The translations under genes were made by a program, and so were the position numbers. Source: Occultella glacieicola (lineage in GTDB: Bacteria; Actinomycetota; Actinomycetes; Actinomycetales; Beutenbergiaceae). From it: a DNA stretch of 64,000 bases. Positions 27,239 through 36,675 of this stretch are shown one piece after another. Location of the stretch: positions 310,001 to 374,000 of the forward strand of contig NZ_SMNA01000001.1 in assembly GCF_004353825.1 (NCBI RefSeq), given 5' to 3'. The notes under the pieces were generated by a model that ran no database searches, had not been told where the DNA came from, and saw only the letters and a list, made by a program, of their open reading frames with translations. How positions within the stretch are numbered: the first letter of the stretch is position 1; every line of letters begins with the position of its first letter.

Positions 27239-27685
27239 ATGGCCGATCCCGATGAGAACGTCCGGCGACGGATCCGGGCCTCGACCCTCTGGTTCGTCGC
27301 CGCGATCCTGACCGCGGCCGCGGCACTGATCGTGTGGGCGCTGACCGTCGGGTTCCCGGTGGTGGGCGACGCCCGGACCGACGCGGTGGCGGTCCAGGGC
27401 GAGAGCGGGCGCGAGCTCGTGGTCCGGTACACCGGTGGCAGCCCCGGTTGCGGGGACCCGCACTCGATCGAGGTCGAGGAGACCCAGACCACGGTCACCA
27501 TCACGACGCTGGTGGTGGCGCCGCACGGGTCCCGGTTCAACTTCGGTTGCGACGACGTCGGGTACGTGATGTACCAGACGATCCGGCTGGAGCGCCCGCT
27601 CGCCGAACGCGACGTCATCGATGGTCCGACCGGTGGGGCTGTCGAAGTGGTGGTCGATGTGGCGACGCTGGTGGCGGCGGACTGA
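27239..27685 (+). CDS. Hypothetical single-pass membrane protein
   Basis: 148 residues from an ATG at 27239. One membrane helix at about residues 16-40 (LWFVAAILTAAAALIVWALTVGF) is followed by an extracellular domain of about 105 residues with the look of a small beta-fold (SGRELVVRYTGGSPGCGDPHSIEVEETQTTVTIT). Two cysteines, one in SPGCGD and one in FNFGCDD, could form a disulfide. I recognise no family. Its 41-bp distance from the TauE/SafE gene would allow co-transcription. It is followed by a 189-bp gene-free stretch holding a palindromic repeat element. Confidence 0.75.
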   Translation: MADPDENVRRRIRASTLWFVAAILTAAAALIVWALTVGFPVVGDARTDAVAVQGESGRELVVRYTGGSPGCGDPHSIEVEETQTTVTITTLVVAPHGSRFNFGCDDVGYVMYQTIRLERPLAERDVIDGPTGGAVEVVVDVATLVAAD

Positions 27686-27732
27686 ACGACCCGCCTCCCG
27701 AAGCGTCGGCTCCGGCCCCGCCTCTCCGAGGC

Positions 27733-27824
27733 GAGATCGCACCTGGCGCACTGACGTCGGACCTCCGCGAGTACGAGATCGACGCGCCCGGTGCTATCTC
27801 ACGGGCGCTTCCGCGGAAGCGCCC
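27733..27824. repeat. Intergenic palindromic repeat element, copy 1
   Basis: Two hairpins. The first pairs GAGATCGCACCTGGCGC (27733-27749) with the region 27775-27800 ending GGTGCTATCTC, with a few mismatches. The second is a perfect 22-bp palindrome at 27803-27824 built on GGGCGCTTCCG and its complement. The same two-part layout, in the opposite order, occurs at 40472-40561. Confidence 0.7.
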
Positions 27825-27874
27825 CACCGGTGCCGGCGGGACCCGGGTTCCGGCCCTCGGCGTAGGGTTGCCTG

Positions 27875-28498
27875 GTGACCGATCCTCGCCGTGGCCCGCT
27901 GCGCCTGCTGCGCGCGACCGCGGTGTCGGTGAGCGTCATCGGCCTCGCCCTCGGCGCGCACGTCGGTGCCGGCGGCAGCCTCGGGGACCTGCTCGTGGTG
28001 GCCGCCGCCGGGGCGTTCACGATGCTGGTCGCGTTCGTGGCCTGCGGGCGCCGCCTGCGGGCCGTCACCGTGCTGGCGCTCCTCGGCGCCGGTCAGGTTA
28101 CGCTGCACCACGTGTTCGCGAGCACGGCCGGACTCGGCGCAGTTCCCGGCTGCACCACCGCGGGCGCCCATACCCACGGCGCGGCCCTCGCCGAGGCCAT
28201 GCAGCACTGCGCACCCGCAGGCGGTGGGCACGCGCTCACCATGACGATGCTCGGCGCCCACCTGCTCGCGACCGTGATCAACGGCGCCCTGCTCTGGCGC
28301 GGGGACCGGGCACTGTTCGCGCTCTGGACCTGGTTGACGCCGTTGCTCACGGTGTTGTCCGAGCGGGTCCTCCCGACGCCCGCGGCAGTCGGCCGGGGCC
28401 GTCGCAGGTCCCCGACACCGCGACGCCCCGACGGGCGGATCGTCTGGTTGGACCTTGCCCCACGACGGGGACCACCCCTGGCGCGCGCCGCCGCCTGA
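27875..28498 (+). CDS. His-rich multi-pass membrane protein, probable metal handling
   Basis: 207 residues from a GTG at 27875. About five hydrophobic segments. Histidines are concentrated in and between them: 29, 78, 79, 99, 101, 111, 119 and 129, with Cys93 and Cys112 in the loop GCTTAGAHTHGAALAEAMQHC. This loop looks suited to copper or another soft metal. The next gene encodes a CopC-domain protein, and similar small membrane proteins occur next to CopC/YcnI genes in actinobacteria, so I infer a role in copper acquisition or delivery. A hairpin at 28501-28520 follows the stop; co-expression with CopC would need read-through. Confidence 0.75.
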   Translation: MTDPRRGPLRLLRATAVSVSVIGLALGAHVGAGGSLGDLLVVAAAGAFTMLVAFVACGRRLRAVTVLALLGAGQVTLHHVFASTAGLGAVPGCTTAGAHTHGAALAEAMQHCAPAGGGHALTMTMLGAHLLATVINGALLWRGDRALFALWTWLTPLLTVLSERVLPTPAAVGRGRRRSPTPRRPDGRIVWLDLAPRRGPPLARAAA

Positions 28499-28500
28499 AT

Positions 28501-28520
28501 CCGCACGCTCACGCGTGCGG
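28501..28520. terminator. Hairpin after the His-rich membrane protein gene
   Basis: Perfect 8-bp stem CCGCACGC / GCGTGCGG around TCAC, 2 nt after the stop at 28498. It may be a terminator or an attenuator within a two-gene unit. Confidence 0.65.
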
Positions 28521-28603
28521 CGGGGTCGGTGGCGCGAGCATCAGCGCTTGCGTCCGGGGCTGTACTCCCGGACATCACCGACCGACCCCTGTGAGGTTCA
28601 CCC

Positions 28604-29344
28604 ATGTCCCTGTCCACAGCCACACTCCCGGCCTCAGCGGCCTCAGCGGCCTCAGCGGCCTCAGCGGCACAGAATGGCACGACCCCGCACCGAGCAGCAC
28701 CACGCCGAACGGCATCCCGAGCGGCACGGGGCGTGCGCGCCCTGGCGACGATCGCCGTCGCCGGCCTCCTCGGCCTGACCCTTCACGTGAGCGCCGCCCA
28801 GGCGCACGACACCCTGGTCTCCTCCGCCCCGGCGGAGGGGGAGACCCTCACCGTGGCCCCCACGGAGGTCCGGCTCACGTTCAACAACGAGATCCTCGAC
28901 CTGAACGCCGCCATCGTCCTGACCGACCCCGACGGCGCCGTGCTGACCGAGGAGCCGCCGGTCGTCGACGGCGCCGACGTGGCACTGCCAGTGCCCGACG
29001 GCGTACCCGCCGGCGTCTGGACGGTCACCTGGCGGGTCGTCTCCTCCGACGGCCACCCGATCTCCGGCACGTACGACTTCACCGTGGACACGCCCGCCGA
29101 GGCCACCACGACGCCGGCGCAGCCCACGGAGACCACCGAGCCGACCGAGGCCGTGACCACCGACGACGCCGAGCCCGCCGCGTCGGACGCGCCGTCGGAG
29201 TCCGCCTCGCCCGCGGACGAGGATGCGGACGATGGCGGATCCGGACCCGGCGAGATCATCGCCTTCGTGGCCCTCGCCCTGGCCGTGATCGGGGTGGCCG
29301 CCGCGCTGGTGGTACGCCGGATGCGGTCGGGAGACCGCCCCTGA
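28604..29344 (+). CDS. CopC-domain copper-binding protein with C-terminal membrane anchor
   Basis: 246 residues from an ATG with GAGG 7 nt upstream. An unusually long basic leader and signal peptide end at AQA-H68, so His68 would be the mature N-terminus, as in CopC proteins that bind Cu(II) through the N-terminal amine and His1. The CopC fold continues to about 165, with the second copper motif SSDGHPISGTYDF (Asp149, His151). A Thr/Glu/Pro-rich linker follows (165-212), then a membrane helix at about 216-236 and RRMRSGDRP. The protein should sit outside the membrane and pass or buffer copper. The leader contains four tandem nonamers (28631-28666) giving an Ala/Ser run. Confidence 0.92.
   Translation: MSLSTATLPASAASAASAASAAQNGTTPHRAAPRRTASRAARGVRALATIAVAGLLGLTLHVSAAQAHDTLVSSAPAEGETLTVAPTEVRLTFNNEILDLNAAIVLTDPDGAVLTEEPPVVDGADVALPVPDGVPAGVWTVTWRVVSSDGHPISGTYDFTVDTPAEATTTPAQPTETTEPTEAVTTDDAEPAASDAPSESASPADEDADDGGSGPGEIIAFVALALAVIGVAAALVVRRMRSGDRP
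28631..28666. repeat. Four tandem GCCTCAGCG nonamers in the copC leader region
   Basis: Perfect uninterrupted array coding for SAA-type tripeptides before the signal peptide. Copy-number change would lengthen or shorten the leader in frame. Confidence 0.9.
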
Positions 29345-29383
29345 CCCCAAGCCGTCGCGGGCGGGGCGGCGTAGCCTGGGTGG

Positions 29384-29740
29384 ATGTCACCCTGGCTCGT
29401 CGCCCTGCTCGCGCTGGTGGCGCTCGCGGTGATGATCGAGGCGCTGTTGCGCACGGAACGGCGCCCGCGCGACCGCCGCGGTGAGGGCCACGGCGGTGGC
29501 ACGTTCGGGATCATCGACGAGGTGTTCGCCCCGACCCGGCACGAGGCGCTCCAGGAGTTGGCGCAGCAGCGCGAACTGCCGGCACCATCGCCGACGCCCG
29601 CCGACCCGCCGTGGGGGGCGTTCGTCTACGGCGACGACGGTGCGATCGTGGCGGTCGAGGTCACCGGCGACGACCGGTCCGCGGACCGGCGCGGCACCGG
29701 TCCGGACACCACGGACCGCAGCGGTATCCACGAGCGCTGA
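29384..29740 (+). CDS. Small membrane-anchored hypothetical protein
   Basis: 118 residues from an ATG at 29384. A single N-terminal hydrophobic helix (WLVALLALVALAVMIEALL, residues 4-22) is followed by RTERRPRDRR, then a Gly/His patch (GEGHGGGTFGIIDEVFAPTRHEALQELAQQRELP) and a short domain around WGAFVYGDDGAIVAVEVTGDD. The segment GIIDEVFAPTRHEAxxEL is seen in small actinobacterial membrane proteins of unknown function. The gene lies 33 nt before recC and may share its transcript, but nothing shows a functional link. Confidence 0.75.
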   Translation: MSPWLVALLALVALAVMIEALLRTERRPRDRRGEGHGGGTFGIIDEVFAPTRHEALQELAQQRELPAPSPTPADPPWGAFVYGDDGAIVAVEVTGDDRSADRRGTGPDTTDRSGIHER

Positions 29741-29773
29741 GCACGTGTCCGACCCCGCGGATATGGTTCCGGC

Positions 29774-32700
29774 GTGACCTTGTTCCTGCACCGCGCGGCC
29801 GCCACCGGCGCCCTGGCCGACGGGCTCGCCGACCTCCTTGCGGAGCCCCTGGCCGACCCGTTCGCGCAGGAGGTCGTCGCGGTGCCCGCCAGGGGCGTGG
29901 AGCGGTGGTTGGCGCAGCGGCTGTCCCACCGCCTCGGTGTCGGAACACGCGGAGGCGACGGCGTCTGCGCGGGCGTGCGATTCCTCAACCCGCACTCGCT
30001 CATCTCGCTGGTGCTCGGCATCGAGCGGGACGACCCCTGGCACCCGGACCAGCTCGCGTGGACCGTGCTGCGGGCCATCGACGAGTCCCTGCACGAACCC
30101 TGGGCGGGCCCGCTGGCGACCCACCTCGGGGCGGACGGCACCCTCGACGAGACCGAGCAGGACCTGCGTCGGGGACGCCGGTACGCCGTCGCCCGGCGGC
30201 TCGCGGGGCTCCTCTCCGGGTACGCCGTGCAGCGGCCCGCGATCGTCGCCGACTGGCGCACCGGTGGCGGTGGCGACGGGCTCGGCGAGCCACTGCCCGA
30301 AGACCTGGCCTGGCAGCCGCACCTGTGGCGGGCCGTCCTCGAACTCGTCGACGCACCGGCGCCGGACCTGCGCCACGCGGAGGTCGTGGCCGCGCTGCAG
30401 GCCGGCGGCGCGGACCTGGAACTACCGGGCCGCCTCTCGCTGTTCGGGCACACCCGGATCGCCACCAGCGAGGTCGAGGTCCTGGCCGCGCTCGCCGAGC
30501 ACCGGGACGTGCACCTCTGGCTGCCGCAGGCCTCGCCGGCCGCGTGGAAGTCGCTGCGGGCGGTCGTCTCGGCCGGACCCGCGCCGCGGATCGAGGACGC
30601 CTCGGTCGACCACATCGATCACCCCCTGCTCGCCTCGCTCGGCCGCGATGCACGCGAACTGCAGCGCACCCTGGCCACGGCGTCCGAGCAGGACGAACTG
30701 GAGGACGAACTGCTTCCCGACGGCGACGGGTCGCCCGGGCAGCCGCCCTCGCTGCTGCGGTGGTTGCAGCAGGACCTCAAGGCGGACCACGTCCCGACGG
30801 CAGCCGAGCGGGCCGCGCGGATCGTCGCGGCCGACGACGTGTCGGTCCAGATCCACGCCTGCCACGGGCGCGGACGCCAGATCCAGGTGCTGCGGGACGT
30901 GCTCACCGGCCTCCTCGAGGACCACCCGGAGCTCGAGCCGCGCGACATCCTCGTGATGTGCCCGGACATCGACGCCTACGCGCCGCTCGTGCACGCCGGC
31001 TTCGGGCTCGGCGAGGTGGTGCGTGCGGTGCGACCCGACGCGGACGACGCCGGTCACCCGGCCCACCGGCTGCGCGTCATGCTCGCCGACCGGGCGCCCG
31101 GCTACACCAACCCGCTGCTCGGCCTCGCCGCGCGCCTGGTCGAGCTGGCCGGCGGTCGGCTGACCGCCGGGGAGGTCCTCGACCTGGCCCGGTCGGCGCC
31201 GGTACGGCGCCGGTTCTCCCTCGACGACGACGACCTCGACCGGATCGCGGGCTGGGTCGAGGAGGTCGCGATCCGCTGGGGGCTGGACGCGAACCACCGG
31301 GCCACCTACCAGCTCGGCAACTTCACGCAGAACACCTGGCGGACCGGACTCGACCGGGTGCTCACCGGCGCCGCCCTCGACGGGCGGGACACCACCCACC
31401 TCGGGCAGACCGTGGCGTTGGACGACCTCGACAGCGGTGACATCGACCTCGCCGGCCGGCTCGCGGAACTGATCGACCGGATCGGCACCACGCTCGGTAC
31501 CCTGCATGAGTGCCGGGCCGCGGGGGACTGGACCCGCACGTTGCGCGAGGGCGTGCTCGGGCTCGCCGACGTGGCGCCGGCGGACGCCTGGCAGGCCACC
31601 CAGCTCGAACGGGAGCTCGCCCGGATCGAGTCCGCCGCCCGACGCGGCACATCCTCGACCGACCTCGCCCTCTCGGACGTGCACACGATGCTCGCCGAAC
31701 ACCTGGCCGGCCGGGCGACCCGGTCGAGCTTCCGGACCGGCACTCTCACCGTGTGCACCATGGTGCCGATGCGGTCGGTGCCACATCGGGTCGTCGCCCT
31801 GGTCGGCCTCGACGACGGCGTCTTTCCCCGCACCACCACGCCCGATGGGGACGACGCCCTGTCCCGGAGTCCGGTCACCGGTGAGCGGGACACCCGGGCC
31901 GAGGACCGGCAGCTCCTCCTCGATGCTGTCATGGCCGCCGAGAAGGCCCTCATCATCACCTACACCGGTGCCGACGAGCACACCGGTGCCGAACGCCCGC
32001 CCGCGGTGCCGCTCGGCGAGTTGCTCGATGCGCTCCACGGGACCGCCACGCGACCCGAGGAGATCCCGCTGGTGCGGCGGCACCCGCTGCAGCCCTACGA
32101 CGCGCGCAACCTCGGCGGGTCCACCGCCGGTGAGCCCGCGCTGCTCCCGGCGGGGCGGCCGTTCAGTTTCGACCCGAGCGCGCTCGCGGGCGCCAGAGCC
32201 CACCTGTCCCGTCCGGCTGGCGGCGGCGTCGCCGTGACGGACGTGACCGGCGTGCTGGTTCCCGAGCCGCTGCCGCCCCTGGGCGGCGAGGACGTCGACC
32301 TGGCGAACCTGCAGCGGTTCCTGGCCCAGCCGGCCCAGGCGTTCCTGCGTCAGCGGCTCGGCCTGATCCTGCCCGACGGCCCCGAGGCGGCGTCCGAGGG
32401 CATCCCGATCGACCTCGACGGCCTCGAGAAGTGGCAGATCGGCAACCGCATGCTCGACGCGGTCCTCGGCGGCACCCGCCTCGACCAGGCCCGCCGGGAG
32501 GAACACTGGCGCGGCAGCGCGCCTCCGGGTGAGCTCGGCAATGCCCTGCTGGCCGACGTCGCCGCGAACGTCGACGGCATCGCCCGCGAGACCCTCGCCC
32601 GCCGCGACGGGCCGGCCACGGGCACGGACATCGACATCGAACTCCCGGACGGTCGCCGGCTCACCGGCACGGTCGCGGACCTGTACGGCACTCCGATGCG

Positions 32701-33253
32701 GGCGATCACCTCGACGTACTCCTCGATCCGCGCGAAGCAGCGCCTTCGGTCCTGGGTCACCGCACTCGTGCTCTCCGCGGCTGGTCATGCCGGCGCGACC
32801 AGCCACGTCCTCGGCCAGTTGAGGCTGGGCCGGCGCTCCTACGTCGGGCACTACGAACACGGGCCGGTGGACCAGCAGGTGGCGCTCGCGATCCTGGTCC
32901 AGCTGGTCGACCTCTACGACCGCGGCATGGCCGAGCCGCTGCCGCTGCCGATCCAGACCGCGAACGCGTTCGCCCAGACCTTCCGGGCGCAGGGGGGCGA
33001 CGAGGGCGCCGCCATGGAGGCGGCCGAGAAGAAGTGGAAGACGGTCTCGGGCTGGTACACGAGCGTCGGGGAGCAGGACGATCCTGCCTTCGTCCGGGTC
33101 TTCGGTCCGGACGCCGGCCTCTGGGACGTCGCCGGGGAACCCCGCGAGGACGAACACTGGCGCACGGGGGTCGGAACCAGATTCGGCCAGCTCGCACTGC
33201 AGCTCTGGGAGCCCGTTCTGGTCCTCGGCGCCGAGAGCGAGGAGCGGTTGTGA
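29774..33253 (+). CDS. recC: Exodeoxyribonuclease V gamma subunit RecC
   Basis: 1159 residues from a GTG at 29774. RecC has inactive helicase and nuclease domains and scans for Chi. The landmarks here are FLHRAAATGALADGLADLL at the N-terminus, VPARGVERWLAQRLSHRLG, the insert beginning GGDGVCAGVRFLNPHSLI, FGHTRIATSEVEVLAALAEHRDVHLWLPQ, HACHGRGRQIQVLRDVLTGLLEDHPELEPRDILVMCPDID and, in the middle, RSVPHRVVALVGLDDGVFPR. No complete Walker A is present, as expected. With RecB and RecD it forms the ATP-driven helicase/nuclease that processes double-strand ends before RecA loading. The stop overlaps the recB start (GTGA). Confidence 0.95.
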   Translation: MTLFLHRAAATGALADGLADLLAEPLADPFAQEVVAVPARGVERWLAQRLSHRLGVGTRGGDGVCAGVRFLNPHSLISLVLGIERDDPWHPDQLAWTVLRAIDESLHEPWAGPLATHLGADGTLDETEQDLRRGRRYAVARRLAGLLSGYAVQRPAIVADWRTGGGGDGLGEPLPEDLAWQPHLWRAVLELVDAPAPDLRHAEVVAALQAGGADLELPGRLSLFGHTRIATSEVEVLAALAEHRDVHLWLPQASPAAWKSLRAVVSAGPAPRIEDASVDHIDHPLLASLGRDARELQRTLATASEQDELEDELLPDGDGSPGQPPSLLRWLQQDLKADHVPTAAERAARIVAADDVSVQIHACHGRGRQIQVLRDVLTGLLEDHPELEPRDILVMCPDIDAYAPLVHAGFGLGEVVRAVRPDADDAGHPAHRLRVMLADRAPGYTNPLLGLAARLVELAGGRLTAGEVLDLARSAPVRRRFSLDDDDLDRIAGWVEEVAIRWGLDANHRATYQLGNFTQNTWRTGLDRVLTGAALDGRDTTHLGQTVALDDLDSGDIDLAGRLAELIDRIGTTLGTLHECRAAGDWTRTLREGVLGLADVAPADAWQATQLERELARIESAARRGTSSTDLALSDVHTMLAEHLAGRATRSSFRTGTLTVCTMVPMRSVPHRVVALVGLDDGVFPRTTTPDGDDALSRSPVTGERDTRAEDRQLLLDAVMAAEKALIITYTGADEHTGAERPPAVPLGELLDALHGTATRPEEIPLVRRHPLQPYDARNLGGSTAGEPALLPAGRPFSFDPSALAGARAHLSRPAGGGVAVTDVTGVLVPEPLPPLGGEDVDLANLQRFLAQPAQAFLRQRLGLILPDGPEAASEGIPIDLDGLEKWQIGNRMLDAVLGGTRLDQARREEHWRGSAPPGELGNALLADVAANVDGIARETLARRDGPATGTDIDIELPDGRRLTGTVADLYGTPMRAITSTYSSIRAKQRLRSWVTALVLSAAGHAGATSHVLGQLRLGRRSYVGHYEHGPVDQQVALAILVQLVDLYDRGMAEPLPLPIQTANAFAQTFRAQGGDEGAAMEAAEKKWKTVSGWYTSVGEQDDPAFVRVFGPDAGLWDVAGEPREDEHWRTGVGTRFGQLALQLWEPVLVLGAESEERL

Positions 33254-36200
33254 TCTCCCAGGACTTCTCCATCACGGACCCGCTGCCGTCCGGCACCGTG
33301 CTGCTCGAAGCCTCGGCCGGCACGGGCAAGACCTGGACCATCGCGGCGCTCGTGGCCCGCTACGTCGCCGAGGGCCGCGCCCAGCTCACGGAGATGCTCA
33401 TCATCACCTTCGGCCGGGCCGCGAGCCAGGAACTGCGGGCCCGGGTGCGCGAGCAGCTCGTCCAGGTCGAGCGGGCGCTGCAGCATCCGCAGCCCGCTGC
33501 CGGCGCCCCGGGCCCGCTGATCGACCTCCTGCTCGACGTCGATGAGGCCGAGCGGGACCGAAGGCTCGGCCGGGTCCGCCGGGCGCTCACGTCCTTCGAC
33601 GAGGCCACGATCGCCACCACCCACCAGTTCTGCCACCAGGTGCTGCGCTCCCTCGGCGTGGCCGGGACCTCCGACGCGTCCGCGCAACTGGTCGAGGACC
33701 TCGACGAGTTGCTCGTGGAGGTGGTCGACGACCTCTACCTGCGCGGCTTCGTCGGTTCGCGGCAGGCGCCGTTCTTCAGTCGGCGGCAGGCCCTGGATAT
33801 CGCCCGGGCGGTCGTCGACGACGTCCACGCCGAGTTGCGTCCCGACCCGGACACCGGCGACCGGCGCAGTGAGCCGGTGCGACGGGCGCGGTTCGCCCAG
33901 GCCGTCCGCGCCGAGCTCGAACGCCGCAAGCGTCGGCTCCAGGTGATGCACTACAACGACCTGCTCACCCAGCTCGCCGGAGCCCTCGCCGTTCCGGACT
34001 CCCTCGCGGCGCAGCGGATGCGTACCCGCTGGAAGGTCGTGCTGGTCGACGAGTTCCAGGACACCGACCCGATCCAGTGGCAGGTCCTCGAGCGCGCCTT
34101 CGCGGGCCACGCCACCATGGTTCTCATCGGCGACCCGAAGCAGGCGATCTACGCCTTCCGCGGCGGGGACGTCGTCACCTACCTCAAGGCGGCGGCACAC
34201 GCGCAGGACAGGCGCACGCTACCGACCAATCACCGCAGCGACGCGCCGGTCGTCGACGCACTCCAGGGCATGCTCCGGGGTGCGGCGCTCGGCGACACCG
34301 AGATCGCCGTGGTTCCGGTCCGGGCCCGGAGGCAGGGTTCGCGGCTGCACGGACTGCCGCGCCCGGGACCCGTGCGGCTCAGGCAGGTCCTCAGGAAGCA
34401 GCACCTGGGTGGCAGCGCCGCCATCGGCGCCACCCGTGACCACATCTCCCGGGACCTGGCCCTCGACATCGCCGAGCTGCTCGCGTCGGGTGCCACCTTC
34501 GACGACGCTCCTGACCTCGACGGTGACCCGCTGCCGCCGCGTCCGATCCAGGCTCGCGACATCGCCGTCCTGGCCCACACGAACCGGGACCTGCTCGCCG
34601 CCCAGAAGGAGTTGCGGCGGCTCGGCATCCACGCGGTCAGCGCCGGGGGCGGCAGCGTCCTGCGTAGCCGTGCGGCGCACGACTGGCTCGCCCTGCTCGA
34701 GGCGATGGCCGCCCCACACCGGGCCACGCTGACCCGTGCCTCAGCTCTGACCGACCTGGGCGGGATGACCGCCGTCGCCCTGGACGCGGGCGGCGACGAC
34801 CTCGACGACGAGCTGTCCGCGCGGCACCGGCGCCTCGCCGACGTCTACGACCGGCAGGGCGCCGCGGCGGTCCTCGAGGCCGTGGGGATCGAGGGTCTGT
34901 CCGCTCGGACCCTTGCTCACGTGGGTGGGGAGCGCACCCTCACCGACCTGCAACATGTCGGGGAACTCCTGCACGAGACCAGCCAGCAACCCGGCGGTGG
35001 CCGGCTGGGGCTCGCCGGTCTGATCGAGTGGCTCCGGGCGCAGATGGCCGACGACGCCGTGCAGGCCTCCGGGGCCCGGACCCGGCGCCTCGACTCCGAC
35101 GCAGCGGCCGTACAGCTCGTCACCATCCACTCGAGCAAGGGGCTGCAGTACCCGATCGTCTACTGCCCCGCCCTCTTCGACCGCCACGTGGCCAAGACGC
35201 CGGACATCCCGCAGTTCCACGAGGCGGACGGGGCGCGCACCCGGTGCCGCGACGTGGGTGGTGAGACCGACAACCAGGGCTGGTCGGACTCCGTCGCCCG
35301 GCACAAGGCCGAGGAGGCAGGGGAGGCGCTCCGGTTGCTCTACGTCGCGGTGACCCGGGCCCAGTCCCAGGTGGTGATGTGGTGGTCACCCACCAACAAC
35401 ACGCCGAACTCGGCCCTGCACCGCCTGTTGTTCGGACGGGATCCCGACGGCGTCGCCGTGGTCCCGGACGCGGTCCCCACGCCCCGCTCCGATGACCTCG
35501 CCACCGCGAAACTGCGCGCCTGGGCCGACCACGGGGCGTTCGCGCTCGAGGCCGCCGACCACGCCGCGGTCGTCCCCGCGCCCCCGGCCGCGCCGGTGCC
35601 GGAGCTCTCGATCCGTGGGCTCGACCGGGCGATCGACACCGGCTGGCGGCGGACCTCCTACACCGCGCTCAGCACCCCGAAGGGTGCCGACGGACCCGAA
35701 CCCGGCGGTGTGGGCAGCGAGCCCGACCTCACCCCACGTGACGACGAGCCGGACACCCCGCAGCCGGTCCTGACGGCCGAGCCGACCCTGCCCGGGCTCG
35801 ACACCCTGATCCCCGGGGCGGACGTGCCCTCCCCGATGGCGCACCTCCCGGTCGGTGCGACCTTCGGCTCCCTGGTACACGGTGTGCTCGAACACGCCGA
35901 CCCACAGGCTCGGGACCTGCGTGCCGAACTGCTGGGGCAGATCCGGGAGCAGCTGGTGTGGTGGCCGGTGGACCTGGAGCCCGAGGACCTGGCCGATGCG
36001 CTGGTCGCGGTCTGCGACAGTCCCCTCGGGCCACTCGCTCCCGGGCTCACCCTGCGCGACATCGGCAGCCGGGACCGCCTCTGCGAACTGGACTTCGAGT
36101 TGCCGCTGGGCGGCGGGGACGTCCGGGGCGTCGGGCCCCGGGGTCGGTTGGGCGACCTCGCGCCGTTGCTGCGCCGGCACCTGAAGGCAGGCGACCCGGT

Positions 36201-36675
36201 CCGGGACTGGGCGGACGTCCTCGACTCCCAGCCGATGCTGGCCCAGCAGGAACTGAGCGGCTACCTGACCGGGTCGGTCGACGTCGTGCTCCGCACGAGC
36301 GGAACGGCCGGCACCTACCTGGTGGTGGACTACAAGACGAACTGGCTCGGCCCGTTCAACGACCCGGAGCAGCCGCTCACCGCGGCGGCCTACCGCCCCG
36401 AGGCGCTGGCGGAGGCGATGGGGCACTCGTCCTACCCGCTGCAGGCCCTCCTGTACGCCGTGGTCGCGCATCGGTTCCTGCGCTGGCGGTTGCGCGACTA
36501 CGACCCCCGCAAGCACCTCGGCGGCGTCCTCTACCTGTACGTGCGGGGCATGTGTGGACCGCAGACGCCGGTCATCGACTCCGAACCGTGCGGGGTCTTC
36601 TCCTGGCGACCGCCGGTCGCGCTCGTGCAGGACGTCTCCGACCTGCTCGACGGCCTCTCGGAAGGTGCGGCATGA
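33250..36675 (+). CDS. recB: Exodeoxyribonuclease V beta subunit RecB
   Basis: 1141 residues from a GTG that overlaps the recC stop by 4 nt. UvrD-type helicase motifs: Walker A LEASAGTGKTWTIAA (Lys27), motif II DEFQDTDPIQW, motif III GDPKQAIYAFRGGDV, motif V TIHSSKGLQYPIVYCP and motif VI RLLYVAVTRAQ. The C-terminal nuclease domain has the catalytic VDYKTNWLG (Asp and Lys) and the QALLYAVVAHRFL helix, so both helicase and nuclease should be active. RecB is the 3'-5' motor and the only nuclease of the complex. The stop overlaps recD by 4 nt. Confidence 0.97.
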   Translation: MISQDFSITDPLPSGTVLLEASAGTGKTWTIAALVARYVAEGRAQLTEMLIITFGRAASQELRARVREQLVQVERALQHPQPAAGAPGPLIDLLLDVDEAERDRRLGRVRRALTSFDEATIATTHQFCHQVLRSLGVAGTSDASAQLVEDLDELLVEVVDDLYLRGFVGSRQAPFFSRRQALDIARAVVDDVHAELRPDPDTGDRRSEPVRRARFAQAVRAELERRKRRLQVMHYNDLLTQLAGALAVPDSLAAQRMRTRWKVVLVDEFQDTDPIQWQVLERAFAGHATMVLIGDPKQAIYAFRGGDVVTYLKAAAHAQDRRTLPTNHRSDAPVVDALQGMLRGAALGDTEIAVVPVRARRQGSRLHGLPRPGPVRLRQVLRKQHLGGSAAIGATRDHISRDLALDIAELLASGATFDDAPDLDGDPLPPRPIQARDIAVLAHTNRDLLAAQKELRRLGIHAVSAGGGSVLRSRAAHDWLALLEAMAAPHRATLTRASALTDLGGMTAVALDAGGDDLDDELSARHRRLADVYDRQGAAAVLEAVGIEGLSARTLAHVGGERTLTDLQHVGELLHETSQQPGGGRLGLAGLIEWLRAQMADDAVQASGARTRRLDSDAAAVQLVTIHSSKGLQYPIVYCPALFDRHVAKTPDIPQFHEADGARTRCRDVGGETDNQGWSDSVARHKAEEAGEALRLLYVAVTRAQSQVVMWWSPTNNTPNSALHRLLFGRDPDGVAVVPDAVPTPRSDDLATAKLRAWADHGAFALEAADHAAVVPAPPAAPVPELSIRGLDRAIDTGWRRTSYTALSTPKGADGPEPGGVGSEPDLTPRDDEPDTPQPVLTAEPTLPGLDTLIPGADVPSPMAHLPVGATFGSLVHGVLEHADPQARDLRAELLGQIREQLVWWPVDLEPEDLADALVAVCDSPLGPLAPGLTLRDIGSRDRLCELDFELPLGGGDVRGVGPRGRLGDLAPLLRRHLKAGDPVRDWADVLDSQPMLAQQELSGYLTGSVDVVLRTSGTAGTYLVVDYKTNWLGPFNDPEQPLTAAAYRPEALAEAMGHSSYPLQALLYAVVAHRFLRWRLRDYDPRKHLGGVLYLYVRGMCGPQTPVIDSEPCGVFSWRPPVALVQDVSDLLDGLSEGAA

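Noticed and set aside
30422-33157. 911-codon open frame on the minus strand opposite recC
   Set aside because: It is a mirror of GC-rich codon usage: the plus-strand frame carries clear RecC motifs, while the minus-strand product has only low-complexity Arg/Gly/Val composition and no known fold.
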